From contig NZ_CWHU01000003.1 in NCBI RefSeq assembly GCF_001182725.1, positions 62,001 through 126,000 of the forward strand: a stretch of 64,000 bases of DNA, in the 5' to 3' direction. Positions 33,882-42,720 of the stretch are shown here, piece after piece. A model generated the notes under the pieces. It was not told the origin of the DNA and did no database searches. It saw only the letters and a list, made by a program, of their open reading frames with translations. A program made the translations under genes and the position numbers. The stretch comes from Anaerococcus jeddahensis (lineage in GTDB: Bacteria; Bacillota; Clostridia; Tissierellales; Peptoniphilaceae). Numbering within the stretch: position 1 is the stretch's first letter; every line of letters begins with the position of its first letter.

Positions 33882-34571
33882 TTAATCCTCTAAAAAACCT
33901 CTAGCAAATATCAAATCTTCTGGTGTAGTCATTTTTATATTTGAATATTCGCCTTCGACTACCTTAATTTTTTCTTTACTAAATATTTCAAAAAGCTGGC
34001 TATCATCTGTTATTGTAAAATTACTTTGTGTATATTTTTGGTAAAAATCCAAAATCATATCCTTGTCAAAGGCTTGGGGAGTTTGGACATTGTAAACTTC
34101 TTTTCTTAGTGGAGTTGTTTTAACCAATGAATTTTCGTCCACAATTTTTACCGTATCTTTTGATTTTACTGCACTTATTACAGCCTTGTATTCTTTTAAA
34201 TTTTCTATTACTTTTTCAAATAATTCCTTGCTCGCAAAAGGTCTTACCCCATCGTGGGTTAAGACCAATTTTGAATCTTCGTCTACAGCTTTTAGGCCCT
34301 CGTAGCTTGAAAGCTCTCTTGTTTCTTTTCCAAAAACATAAGAAATTTTCTTATCATATTTTTTCAAAATATCTTTCAAATAATTTTCGTCTTCTTTTCT
34401 TATTACTACAATTATTTGGTCGATTTTTTCAAGAGTTACTATGGTATCAAGGCTAATTTCTAGAATTTTTCTGCCCATAATTTCTATGTAGGGTTTGGCC
34501 TTGTCGGATTTCATCCTAAGTCCGTTTCCTGCTGCTGTAATTACTGCTGATATTTTTTTGTCATCTATCAT
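33882..34571 (-). CDS. ispD: 2-C-methyl-D-erythritol 4-phosphate cytidylyltransferase
   Basis: A 229-aa nucleotidyltransferase coupling CTP to MEP. The CTP-binding AVITAAGNGLRMKSDKAKPYIEI, VLTHDGVRPF and the LRKEVYNVQTPQAFD motif are present. It is preceded by one base from the PIN/TRAM gene and followed by ispF, forming a carD-PIN/TRAM-ispD-ispF cluster that is common in Firmicutes. Confidence 0.97.
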   Translation of the reverse strand: MIDDKKISAVITAAGNGLRMKSDKAKPYIEIMGRKILEISLDTIVTLEKIDQIIVVIRKEDENYLKDILKKYDKKISYVFGKETRELSSYEGLKAVDEDSKLVLTHDGVRPFASKELFEKVIENLKEYKAVISAVKSKDTVKIVDENSLVKTTPLRKEVYNVQTPQAFDKDMILDFYQKYTQSNFTITDDSQLFEIFSKEKIKVVEGEYSNIKMTTPEDLIFARGFLED

Positions 34572-34572
34572 A

Positions 34573-35673
34573 TTATTCCTTTGCCCTTACAAATATCATT
34601 TTTCCAGCCGATGTTTGTAAAACACTGGTTACTGTTGTACTAATTTTCTTTCCAATCAAATCTTTTCCATCTTCTACAACAACCATAGTTCCATCTTCAA
34701 GATAACCAACTCCTTGGTTTCTTGATTTTCCTTCTTTGATAACTTCAATTTCCATTATCTCTCCAGGTAAAACCTTAGTTTTCATTGCATTTGCCAAATC
34801 ATTTATATTTAAAACTGTTATTCCTTGAACATCTGCAACCTTGTTTAGGTTGTAGTCATTGGTGAAAATTTTTGCTCCACTTTCTTGGGCAAATTTCAAA
34901 AGTTTTGAATCTACTTCTTTTATTTCTGGAAAATCTTTTGAGCTAATTTCAAGATTTATATCCTTATTTTTTTTGATCTCTTTTACAACATCTAGCCCAC
35001 GTCTGCCCCTTTCTCTTTTTAAATCGTCGGGACTGTCGGCTATGTGTTGGAGCTCTTCTAGAACAAATTCTGGTATTATTAGTTTTCCTTCAATGAAATT
35101 TATCTTAATAATATCCAAAATTCTTCCATCAATTAAAACTGATGTGTCGATTAATTTTAAGGATGTATCTTTTGCGATTTCTTTTTTATTTTCTCTTCTG
35201 TTTGATATTTTTACTTCTTTTACTTTTTGAAATATTTGAGGGTATTTGTCTGGATATTTTGATGCAATTCTCCAACCCAAAAGTCCAAAGCCCAAATAAA
35301 TAATAATGGATAATAGCACAAAAATCGAATTACCAACTACTGGTAATGACAAAGAGCTTAATGGTTTGGTTGCGAGAAAGGCTAAAAGTAAACCTACAAT
35401 TACTCCGCTTATTCCAACTGCTACACTAAGAGGCGGTAAATCCTCCAAATATTTTTCTAATTTCATAAATACATCTTCCATCATTTTGTAAATTAAACCT
35501 GATAGAAAATAAAATATGCCTGCAAATGCTAAAGCTATTAGGACATTAAGTGTAATGAAAAAAACAGAACTATCTATTGTAAAATCCACAACAGATAGTA
35601 CCAATTTTAACACAGATATGCCTAGAATAGCTCCGATTACAGAAAACATAATTCGAAATATTCTATTTAACAT
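34573..35673 (-). CDS. PIN/TRAM domain membrane protein (YacL type)
   Basis: A 366-aa protein with four N-terminal transmembrane helices (to about residue 135), a PIN nuclease-like domain (LIDTSVLIDGRILDIIK ... FTNDYNLNKVAD, acidic residues conserved), and a C-terminal TRAM domain (GYLEDGTMVVVEDGKDLIGK). The YacL family is conserved in Firmicutes; membrane-tethered RNase activity is suspected but not established. The position between carD and ispD is the usual one. Confidence 0.92.
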   Translation of the reverse strand: MLNRIFRIMFSVIGAILGISVLKLVLSVVDFTIDSSVFFITLNVLIALAFAGIFYFLSGLIYKMMEDVFMKLEKYLEDLPPLSVAVGISGVIVGLLLAFLATKPLSSLSLPVVGNSIFVLLSIIIYLGFGLLGWRIASKYPDKYPQIFQKVKEVKISNRRENKKEIAKDTSLKLIDTSVLIDGRILDIIKINFIEGKLIIPEFVLEELQHIADSPDDLKRERGRRGLDVVKEIKKNKDINLEISSKDFPEIKEVDSKLLKFAQESGAKIFTNDYNLNKVADVQGITVLNINDLANAMKTKVLPGEIMEIEVIKEGKSRNQGVGYLEDGTMVVVEDGKDLIGKKISTTVTSVLQTSAGKMIFVRAKE

Positions 35674-35690
35674 TATCTTCTCCTATTTTT

Positions 35691-36170
35691 TTATAAACCG
35701 ATTGATTCATCAATCATTTTTTCGGCCTCATCTTTTTCAAGAGAGCCTGACAAGACTAGCTCACTTGCCATAATTCTTCTAGCCCTATTCAAAAGCTTTT
35801 TTTCAGTAGTTGAAAGTCCCTTGTCATCATCCAAGGCAACAAGGTCTCTAACCATATTTGCAATTTTGAAAATATCTCCAGTTTTTAAAATTTCTTGGTT
35901 TTCCCTATATCTTAGGTTCCAATTTGAATTTAATTCCTCAGGGTCTTCTTCTAGAATTGCAAGTATCTCTTCTCCTTCTTTTTTGGATATAATATCCCTA
36001 ATATTCATTTTGTTAATATTTGCTTTTGGAATTGATATATCCATGTTACCTATAGGCATTTTGAGTATAAAATATTCTTTTTCCTCGCCTAAAAATTCTT
36101 TGGTTTGTACAGAATCTATTATCCCAGCTCCGTGCATAGGATAAACTATTTTATCACCGATTTTAAACAT
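35691..36170 (-). CDS. carD: CarD family transcriptional regulator
   Basis: A 159-aa protein with an N-terminal CarD/TRCF RNA polymerase-interaction domain (MFKIGDKIVYPMHGAGIIDSV) and a helical C-terminal DNA-binding domain (ELNSNWNLRYRENQEILKTG, LNRARRIMASELVLS). CarD/CdnL stabilises open complexes at rRNA and other promoters. It is the first gene of the carD-PIN/TRAM-ispD-ispF-metK-mreB-gpmA run, all on the minus strand with short gaps. Confidence 0.93.
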   Translation of the reverse strand: MFKIGDKIVYPMHGAGIIDSVQTKEFLGEEKEYFILKMPIGNMDISIPKANINKMNIRDIISKKEGEEILAILEEDPEELNSNWNLRYRENQEILKTGDIFKIANMVRDLVALDDDKGLSTTEKKLLNRARRIMASELVLSGSLEKDEAEKMIDESIGL

Positions 36171-36251
36171 TTTGACCTCCTAGGTTCTCTCTATTATTAT
36201 AACCTTTTTTGGCAAAATAGTAAAATCAAATAATTTTATAGTATACTACCT

Positions 36252-37190
36252 CTATATTCTTTTGTCAATTAATTTTTTATTATTAATTAACTCTCTACTA
36301 TCTTTTGAAAATCCCGTCCTAAATTTAACTGCCCTGTTTAAAACTTTGACTTCACTTTTTTTGTAAGATCCGCCAAAATCTCCGTCCAAAGTCCAGTCAA
36401 TTTTTTCTTCGCTTTCAACTTTAAAAACAGATCCTGACCTAAAAATTATATTATCATTTTCTTTTTTACTTCTTAGCCCATCAATGATTTGGTTTAATTC
36501 AATAAGTCCATTTGGTTTTTTTATCAAAACAGCTTCAAAAATCCCATCATCAAGACCAATATTTTTATTATAAAAATTATTAAAACCACCAACTGAAACG
36601 GAATTTGTCGCCATAAAATGGATAAAATCTCCTTCAAAGACTTCCTCATCAATTTTTATTTTCGCCTTGTAGGATTTTAAGTTTGAAACAGTTTTTACCC
36701 CTTCCAAAATATAGGCAAATCTTCCAAAAATATTTTTCATTGATTGGTCAGTTTCGTAAGAAACTTGGGCGATTGATCCAAAGGCTGCAACGTAGGTGAA
36801 AAATTTAGAATTAAATTTTCCTACATCCACATCCATAACCTCGCCTTTAATAGCAAATTTTGTAGATTTTTTTATATCGGAAGGAATTTTTAATGATCTT
36901 GAAAAATCATTTGTTGATCCTGTTGGAATGTATCCAATTATTGAATTTTCTTTTGCTTTTAATAAACCAGATACAACCTCATCCAAGGTTCCATCTCCTC
37001 CGCTTACTAAAATTTCATCATAATCCTTGGCAAATTCTTTGACCTTTTCCCTGGCATCATTTGCTTTTTGAGTTGCGTAGACTGTAGGAAAATATGAATT
37101 TTTGCAGAAATATTCAACAATTGAGCTTAAATGATTTCCAATAGTCCTTTGCCCACTCATTGGGTTATATATATATAATATTTTTTTCAT
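36252..37190 (-). CDS. Diacylglycerol kinase-family lipid kinase (YegS/BmrU type)
   Basis: A 312-aa lipid kinase. The N-terminal YNPMSGQR, catalytic-domain SGGDGTLDEVVSGL, and IPTGSTNDFSRSL motifs are typical of the DagK/YegS family, which phosphorylates diacylglycerol or related lipids for phospholipid recycling. The ATG at 37190 has GAGGAATAAA upstream; the frame is open four codons further from a TTG. It is separated from carD by 81 bp and is probably its own unit. Confidence 0.9.
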   Translation of the reverse strand: MKKILYIYNPMSGQRTIGNHLSSIVEYFCKNSYFPTVYATQKANDAREKVKEFAKDYDEILVSGGDGTLDEVVSGLLKAKENSIIGYIPTGSTNDFSRSLKIPSDIKKSTKFAIKGEVMDVDVGKFNSKFFTYVAAFGSIAQVSYETDQSMKNIFGRFAYILEGVKTVSNLKSYKAKIKIDEEVFEGDFIHFMATNSVSVGGFNNFYNKNIGLDDGIFEAVLIKKPNGLIELNQIIDGLRSKKENDNIIFRSGSVFKVESEEKIDWTLDGDFGGSYKKSEVKVLNRAVKFRTGFSKDSRELINNKKLIDKRI

Positions 37191-37356
37191 TTTATTCCTC
37201 AATTTTTGTAAATAATATATCTACATTTTACTAATTTTTCTTCATTTTTAAAGTATTCTTTGCTTATATTATTTTATATTATTTAATTTTATTTCTTAAC
37301 GTGATATACTTAAAATTGTTATTATGTAAAATATAACAGAAAAAAAGGAGTAAAAT

Positions 37357-37905
37357 ATGGAGAAAAATAATACAAGATTTATAGTTGAAGGAGGAGTGTC
37401 AATCGCCCTTTCCTTTATACTTTCTTTTGTGGTTTTATTTAAAATGCCTCTTGGAGGTTCTGTTACCCTTGCTTCCAGACTTCCTCTGGTAATTTTTGCT
37501 ATAAGATGGGGATTTAAAAAAGGCTTGTGGGCAGCTTTGATTTTTGGAGTTTTGAATTTACTTACTGCAACAACAATACTCCATCCAGCCCAAGCTTTAT
37601 TGGATTATATCCTATCCTTTTCAGCAATTGCCATTTCTGGAATTTCTTTTGGAAAAAGCAAAAGCAAATTTTCTTATATACCTTCAATAATAATTTCTTA
37701 TTTAGTAAGCGGTGCTTTCAATGTTATTAGCGCTTTTATCTTTTTTAATGATATGACTACAGCAAAAGCTGCAGGATTTAATAATTTTACCTTGTACGCT
37801 TTCGCATACAACTATTCATTCTTATCAGTAGATGCTTTAATTTTGATAATAGTATTCTTATTAATTTTTGATAGGTTAAAAGTTTATTTAAATAAACAAA
37901 ATTAA
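37357..37905 (+). CDS. thiT: Energy-coupling-factor thiamine transporter substrate component
   Basis: A 182-aa membrane protein with six predicted transmembrane helices. FKMPLGGSVTLASRLPLVIFAIRWGFKKGL is the ThiT signature region lining the thiamine pocket. As an ECF S-component it needs the shared EcfAA'T module, which is not in the window. AAAAGGAG precedes the ATG. I looked for a TPP riboswitch in the 154-nt upstream gap and saw none of its conserved elements. Confidence 0.85.
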   Translation: MEKNNTRFIVEGGVSIALSFILSFVVLFKMPLGGSVTLASRLPLVIFAIRWGFKKGLWAALIFGVLNLLTATTILHPAQALLDYILSFSAIAISGISFGKSKSKFSYIPSIIISYLVSGAFNVISAFIFFNDMTTAKAAGFNNFTLYAFAYNYSFLSVDALILIIVFLLIFDRLKVYLNKQN

Positions 37906-37940
37906 AATAGAATTTTTGTTTTAAGCTTACCGAAAAAAAT

Positions 37941-38013
37941 AAACCCATTTCGAAAAAAAGTAATGAATTGAGAAGTCTTATGAGATCTCTTAACTTTCGC
38001 TCGAGATGGTTTT
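37941..38013. repeat. Palindromic intergenic repeat (REP-like)
   Basis: Interrupted palindrome with outer arms AAACCCATTTCGA / TCGAGATGGTTT and an inner GAGAAGTCTTATGAGATCTC core. It shares the CATTTCGA/TCGAGATGG arms with the elements at 1750, 23848, 46679 and 57500. It lies between converging thiT and manA. Confidence 0.65.
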
Positions 38014-38027
38014 TATTTTATTTATAC

Positions 38028-38954
38028 TTAGTTTGAACTTGATTCTACAATTTCTAAATTTCCTTTAAAAGAATAAGACTTACAATAATTTGTGATTATA
38101 AAAAAATCTCCTTTTTTTATAGGATATTTTTCATCATCTACAATAATTTCTCCCTCACCTTTTATTACACTTTCTAAAATATAAGGATCTTTTCTTTCAA
38201 ATGAAATTTCTTTTTCTACATTTATTTTTTTTACTGTAAAATATTCGTTATCATACAAATTTTCTGTATTTTTCCCTAAATTTTCGTGGATTTTCTCTGT
38301 ATCAAGACATTTTAAGGCTTTTTTCGATCTATCAAGATGTAAATCTCTTTTATTTCCATTTTTATCTTTTCTATCGTAATCATAAAGTCTGTAGGTTATA
38401 TCTGATGCTTGTTGAATTTCTAAAATCAGGCTTCCTTTTTTTATGGCGTGGACCATGCCGGCAGGAACTTTAAAAAAATCTCCTTTTTTCGAATCTTCTT
38501 CTTTTAATAAATCATCCCATTTTTCCTTATCTATTAAATCAAGAGCCTCTTTTTTACCCTTCGTTTTTAAGCCGTAGATTATTTTTGCTTGATTTTCATT
38601 TAAAATATACCAGCACTCGCTTTTTCCGTAGGAATTTTCATTTTTTGCCATTTCATCATCCGGATGAACTTGGATTGATAAGTCATCATTTGCATCTATT
38701 AATTTTATTAAAAGGGGAAAGTTTTCTTTTTTTTCATCTCCAAAAAGGTCCTTGTGGTTTTGGTATAATAAATCTAAACTTTCTCCCTTATATTTTCCGT
38801 TTAAAATTTTTGAAGGAAAGTCTTTCATTGCAGAAATAGCCCAATATTCTCCTATATTTTCGGATTTAAATTGGTAGGGAAATTCTTTTTTTAGCCTATC
38901 TCCTCCCCAAATTTTTTCTACAAATTCTCCTTTTAAAAATAATATTTTTTCCAT
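38028..38954 (-). CDS. manA: Mannose-6-phosphate isomerase, class I
   Basis: A 308-aa zinc enzyme interconverting mannose 6-phosphate and fructose 6-phosphate. WGGDRLKKEFPY near the N-terminus, LSIQVHPDDEMAKN and the VPAGMVHAIKKGSLILEIQQASDITYRLYD block supply the metal and substrate ligands. The compact length is typical of Firmicute class I enzymes. It is a single-gene unit. Confidence 0.93.
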   Translation of the reverse strand: MEKILFLKGEFVEKIWGGDRLKKEFPYQFKSENIGEYWAISAMKDFPSKILNGKYKGESLDLLYQNHKDLFGDEKKENFPLLIKLIDANDDLSIQVHPDDEMAKNENSYGKSECWYILNENQAKIIYGLKTKGKKEALDLIDKEKWDDLLKEEDSKKGDFFKVPAGMVHAIKKGSLILEIQQASDITYRLYDYDRKDKNGNKRDLHLDRSKKALKCLDTEKIHENLGKNTENLYDNEYFTVKKINVEKEISFERKDPYILESVIKGEGEIIVDDEKYPIKKGDFFIITNYCKSYSFKGNLEIVESSSN

Positions 38955-38981
38955 AAGTCACCTCTTTTTTATTATACTAAG

Positions 38982-39016
38982 AAAAAAATAAAGCCCAAGG
39001 ATAAAGCTTGGGCCTT
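38982..39016 (-). terminator. Terminator of the ABC permease operon
   Basis: GCCCAAG / CTTGGGC stem (38993-38999, 39007-39013), followed on the minus strand by a T-rich tract. It is four bases past the permease stop. Confidence 0.85.
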
Positions 39017-39019
39017 TCT

Positions 39020-39832
39020 TTATGCTACTGTTAATTTATTTTTGTGGAAGAAATTTGTGAGAAATATTTGTACGGCTGTTACTACTGTGTTTAAAATAGT
39101 ACCTAGTCCCATCACTCTTGTCAATTCTTCTACAGTTTCCACATTGCTTAAATAGAAACCATTTTGTATTTGATCTGAGCTTCTTCCTGCATCTATTGAA
39201 AATGTTTCTAAAAATTTCACTCCAAATGTAAGTCCCAAAATTGAAATTACTATTGTTATCAAAATAAAGACTACAACTGGCCCGAATTTTCCTAAATCTT
39301 TGAAAGTTTTGCTTGATCCAATGCTTATTGATGCCAAAATTCTTGTAAGAGTTGCAAGAAGGGAAATTAAAACTGTAATTATAAAGACAAGTATAGTTTT
39401 TGATGGTACTTGGTCTAAAATTGTTTTTATTTGCTTAAATATTTGGCTTATATCCTCTCCCCTTGCTCCTGTTGTAATGAAAAAGAATCCGACAAATTCT
39501 ATCAGAAATACAAGGCCTGCAAGTAAGGCAATAATCATTATATTTAAAATTCTTGATGTAGTTATATCTTTTGATTTTACTGGAAGAACATCATAAAAGG
39601 CAGCTTCTTCGCCATAAAACTTTTTATAATCATTTAAAATTACAATTATCATAGAAATCGCAAAGGATGAATACATAACTAACATTGAAATAACTGTTAT
39701 AAAATCCAAAAACGCTGAATCAAGATATGAATTTATAAAGTTTAATACGACTGATATAATTAAAGGAATTACCATCCAAGGAAGGATGTCCCTAATATTT
39801 TCTTTTAATTGGTGTTTTAATAATTTAGCCAT
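39020..39832 (-). CDS. ABC transporter membrane subunit
   Basis: A 270-aa polytopic membrane protein with about six hydrophobic segments and no ATPase motifs. It overlaps the ATPase gene by eight bases and shares its operon, so it is the likely permease. ATG 39832 has GAGGAGGTTTTCA upstream; nine upstream in-frame codons lie within the ATPase gene. The operon layout (GntR, ATPase, permease) resembles the YtrA-type ABC exporters that respond to cell-envelope stress. The substrate is unknown. Confidence 0.75.
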   Translation of the reverse strand: MAKLLKHQLKENIRDILPWMVIPLIISVVLNFINSYLDSAFLDFITVISMLVMYSSFAISMIIVILNDYKKFYGEEAAFYDVLPVKSKDITTSRILNIMIIALLAGLVFLIEFVGFFFITTGARGEDISQIFKQIKTILDQVPSKTILVFIITVLISLLATLTRILASISIGSSKTFKDLGKFGPVVVFILITIVISILGLTFGVKFLETFSIDAGRSSDQIQNGFYLSNVETVEELTRVMGLGTILNTVVTAVQIFLTNFFHKNKLTVA

Positions 39833-40514
39833 TGAAAACCTCCTCGAAATATTCTTCAACTCCCATCTTGTGTTTTTCTCTCAAATCATCAATATTTTCT
39901 TCCAAAATGATTTTTCCATCTGAAATGAAAATAACCTTATCCAAAAGTCTTTCGATTTGACTAATCAAATGGGTCGAAATAATCATAAGGCCATCAGAAT
40001 CAAAATTATCAATTATCACATCCATAATTTTTTTCCTGCTTGCAGGATCAATCCCGCTCATCGGCTCATCCAAAAGATATAAATCGGACTTTCTTGAAAG
40101 AGAAAGAGCAATTTGAACCTTGTCCTTCATTCCCTTTGACATATTTTTTATTTTCATATTCATATCAAGCTTAAAATCTCTTATTATTTTTTCAAATTTT
40201 TCCTTGGAAAAATCTTCAAAAAATTCAGCATATAAATTCGAAATTTTTACCAAATTATATGATTTATCCAAGGGAAGGTGGTCTGGTTGATAGGATACAA
40301 AAGATTTTGTAAGATTATTTGGATCTTCTCCTCCAATTTTAACCTCCCCAGCATAATTTTTTTCAAGACCTGCAAGAATCCTAAGTAGGGTAGTTTTCCC
40401 AGATCCATTCGGTCCCAAAAGTCCAACAATTTCACCTTTTTTTAGTGACAAATTCATCTTATCTATAACAATTTTATTTTTATAAGATATTGTCAAATTT
40501 TTAATCTCTAACAT
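39825..40514 (-). CDS. ABC transporter ATP-binding protein
   Basis: A 229-aa ATPase. Walker A GLLGPNGSGKTTLLR, Q-loop SYQPDHL, degenerate signature MSKGMKDKVQIALSL, Walker B LYLLDEPMSGIDP and the switch STHLISQ are present. It starts at 40514 with GGGAGGTGGACT upstream, overlapping the GntR stop as TAATG, a coupled arrangement typical of YtrA/YtrB-like operons. Confidence 0.93.
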   Translation of the reverse strand: MLEIKNLTISYKNKIVIDKMNLSLKKGEIVGLLGPNGSGKTTLLRILAGLEKNYAGEVKIGGEDPNNLTKSFVSYQPDHLPLDKSYNLVKISNLYAEFFEDFSKEKFEKIIRDFKLDMNMKIKNMSKGMKDKVQIALSLSRKSDLYLLDEPMSGIDPASRKKIMDVIIDNFDSDGLMIISTHLISQIERLLDKVIFISDGKIILEENIDDLREKHKMGVEEYFEEVFNG

Positions 40515-40873
40515 TAGTCCACCTCCCAAAATTTATCAAGACCATCAAGAGCATCTTCTTTTGAAATTTTTAAATTTTTTGCATTGTTTATAAAATCTTC
40601 ACAAATTATTTCAAAAGCATTTTTTGATAAAGATTTTATCAACTCCTCATCATCAGTTACAAACCTTCCAGCAGTTCTTTGACTTTTACAAAGACCATCA
40701 CGCTCAAGTTCAGCCAAAGCCCTTTGAACAGTATTTGGATTAACCTCATAAAGTTTTGCCAAATTTCTTACAGAATCAATTTTTTCACCAGGACTCCAAA
40801 TTCCACTTGAAATTTTCGACTTAAAATCTTCCAAAATTTGAAGATAAATAGGTCTATCATTATCAAATTCCAT
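40514..40873 (-). CDS. GntR-family regulator, YtrA type
   Basis: A 119-aa short GntR repressor with winged HTH (IYLQILEDFKSKISSGIWSPGEKIDSVRNLAKLYEVNPNTVQRALAELE, TAGRFVTDD) and a small dimerisation helix rather than a ligand domain. This is the YtrA subfamily, which autoregulates ABC operons. A candidate operator is the perfect palindrome at 41183-41197. Confidence 0.92.
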   Translation of the reverse strand: MEFDNDRPIYLQILEDFKSKISSGIWSPGEKIDSVRNLAKLYEVNPNTVQRALAELERDGLCKSQRTAGRFVTDDEELIKSLSKNAFEIICEDFINNAKNLKISKEDALDGLDKFWEVD

Positions 40874-41137
40874 TTAAGCCTCCTTTTTTTCAATCGCTTG
40901 GCCAATAGTTAAACCTAAAAGCATTCCAATAGAAATCCAATATCCTATATCATCGAAAATACTTCCAAAAGCTGCTCCAAAAACTATCCCAAGCCCTATT
41001 CCTTCCGCCAAATAATTTCCATTATTTTCTAGATTTTTTTCTTTTTCATTTTTATAATTTTTGTCCAATTTTTTTATCAAAAAAATAAAAGAAATTCCTA
41101 ATAAAAATATTGGCAAAATTATTTTTAAAATATCCAT
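40874..41137 (-). CDS. Small membrane protein in the YtrA-like operon
   Basis: An 87-aa protein of unknown function with an N-terminal transmembrane helix, a charged KLDKNYKNEKEKN linker and a second hydrophobic, glycine-rich region (GIGLGIVFGAAFGSIFDDIGYWISIGMLLGLTIG). It is the first gene of the operon and abuts the GntR gene. The glycine-rich pattern resembles small membrane proteins with a glycine-zipper pair; no family name is offered. Confidence 0.7.
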   Translation of the reverse strand: MDILKIILPIFLLGISFIFLIKKLDKNYKNEKEKNLENNGNYLAEGIGLGIVFGAAFGSIFDDIGYWISIGMLLGLTIGQAIEKKEA

Positions 41138-41182
41138 ACATTTTCCTTTTTGTATTTCTGTGTTATTGTACCACTCTCTTAA

Positions 41183-41197
41183 TACAATAATATTGTA
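41183..41197. promoter_or_regulatory. Perfect palindrome upstream of the GntR/ABC operon (candidate operator)
   Basis: TACAATA-A-TATTGTA, 15 nt, lies 46 nt before the first gene of the operon, with a TACAAT that could serve as -10 at about 41166-41171. YtrA-type repressors bind palindromes near their own promoters. The rest of 41198-41600 is AT-rich with weak hairpins (for example around 41548-41578) and no gene. Confidence 0.5.
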
Positions 41198-41601
41198 ACC
41201 CCTCTTTTTGTTTTTGTAAAGACTTTTTAAAAAAATTTTTTAAATTTTAAAAATCCTTGATTTTAAAAGCTTTTAGATGATTTTTAAATAAAAAAATTTA
41301 AAAATTTATAATTTTTACCTAAATTTTACAAATAATTTCAAATTATTAAACAAAACTTTCTTATTATTTAATTGAAAGAAAAAACAAAAAAATATCGCCA
41401 AATATTTTGGTGCTCTTCCTTAATTAATTGTTTTTTTCTTTTGGAAATATTTGAATTAATCCCTCAATAACAAATATTTCATATTTAATCTTTCATTGAT
41501 TCAGGAATGTAAGATTAAAAGAAGTGTAAACTTCTCTTAATACAAATAGCCTTTTGCAAAAAATATTTTCAAAAGCCTCTTTTTTGTAGAATCTCCACTT
41601 A

Positions 41602-41635
41602 AAAAAGGTCTTAGGATTTCTCCTAAGACCTTTTT
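41602..41635. terminator. Bidirectional terminator after the DUF4097 gene
   Basis: AAAAAGGTCTTAGGA / TCCTAAGACCTTTTT with a TTTC loop, a perfect 15-bp stem, just below the DUF4097 stop. Confidence 0.95.
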
Positions 41636-41646
41636 GTTTTTATTAT

Positions 41647-42720
41647 CTATCTAAGATTTACTCTACCAAATGCTGATTTTATATCTAAATCTAAATCTGA
41701 CTCTTCTGGGTCAGTTGAAACTTGATAGCCATCTTTGGTTTGCAATTTATTTTTAAATTTTTCTGCAATTGAATAAGATGATGACTTAATTAAAGCTTTA
41801 ATGTTTTTATTAAATTCATTTGTATCAACAACAACTGATCCAAATTGAGTTGCCATATTTACATTTTTTGCATCAATAATTTTGAAAATTCTAATTGATC
41901 CAGCCTTTGAAGCTAGGTCTACATTTTCCATGTTTAATCCATCAATTCTGATTGATCCATTTACAACTTCTACATTTGCATTTTCACCTGAAACATTTGT
42001 AAGATAAACTGATCCATTTACATTTGAAACCTCAAGATCTCCATTAGTATTTCTAATTTCAATTTTTCCGTTTGTATTTTTTAGGTCAATGTTTCCCGCA
42101 GTATTTATAAGGGTGAATCTTGCATTAGTTGATTCAATATTATTTTCCTTAAAATCAACATCACAAATCTCAACTTGGCCATTTATAATATTTACATCAA
42201 GTTTGTCGTAAATATTTTTGCCCAAATATAATTTTACATTTGCACTTGCATCAATAGAGCTATAATTTTCATTTACGTTTATTAGAAGTTTATCTTCAAC
42301 AACTTCAATATTTAGATAATCATTTTTTTGGTCTTCTTTGTTTTTGAAAAATACTTTTTCTTCAACCATAATGTGATTTTCTTGAGCTCTTTCAATATCC
42401 AAAGAACCATTTATAAGATTTATTTCAATTTCATTGATTTCATCGTCAATCTTTGTTTGATTTTCAGATTTTTGAGAATTGATGTGATAAATATTTGGAA
42501 TATTTACACTATCAAGGTCTAAATCAAAATCAAAATTTGAAATAGTTTCGCTAGTTTTTTTCATAACTTTTTCAAAAGAAGTTGATAATTTGTCGATAAA
42601 ACTTTCTTCGTTGTTTTTTGCCTTATCTTTTCCAACAGCTTCCAAAAGATCACTTGCTTGTTCAACAGTAATTTTTCCTTCTTTTAACATATCTAAAATC
42701 ATTTTCTTTTCTTCATTCAT
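41647..42720 (-). CDS. DUF4097 beta-strand-repeat protein with N-terminal SHOCT-like helix
   Basis: A 357-aa protein. Residues 1-30 (EEKKMILDMLKEGKITVEQASDLLEAV) form a short helical module. From about 90 to 340 it is a right-handed beta-helix-like array of short repeats (IDLKNTNGKIEIRNTNGDLEVSNVNGSVYLTNVSG), the DUF4097 fold. No signal peptide or membrane segment is evident, so it is likely cytoplasmic. It starts within the end of the DUF2089 gene (8-nt overlap), and such pairs occur widely in Firmicutes. Function is unknown, possibly envelope-stress related. Confidence 0.85.
   Translation of the reverse strand: MNEEKKMILDMLKEGKITVEQASDLLEAVGKDKAKNNEESFIDKLSTSFEKVMKKTSETISNFDFDLDLDSVNIPNIYHINSQKSENQTKIDDEINEIEINLINGSLDIERAQENHIMVEEKVFFKNKEDQKNDYLNIEVVEDKLLINVNENYSSIDASANVKLYLGKNIYDKLDVNIINGQVEICDVDFKENNIESTNARFTLINTAGNIDLKNTNGKIEIRNTNGDLEVSNVNGSVYLTNVSGENANVEVVNGSIRIDGLNMENVDLASKAGSIRIFKIIDAKNVNMATQFGSVVVDTNEFNKNIKALIKSSSYSIAEKFKNKLQTKDGYQVSTDPEESDLDLDIKSAFGRVNLR

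Noticed and set aside
37203-37356. Possible TPP riboswitch before thiT
   Set aside because: The conserved TPP elements are absent from this AT-rich gap.
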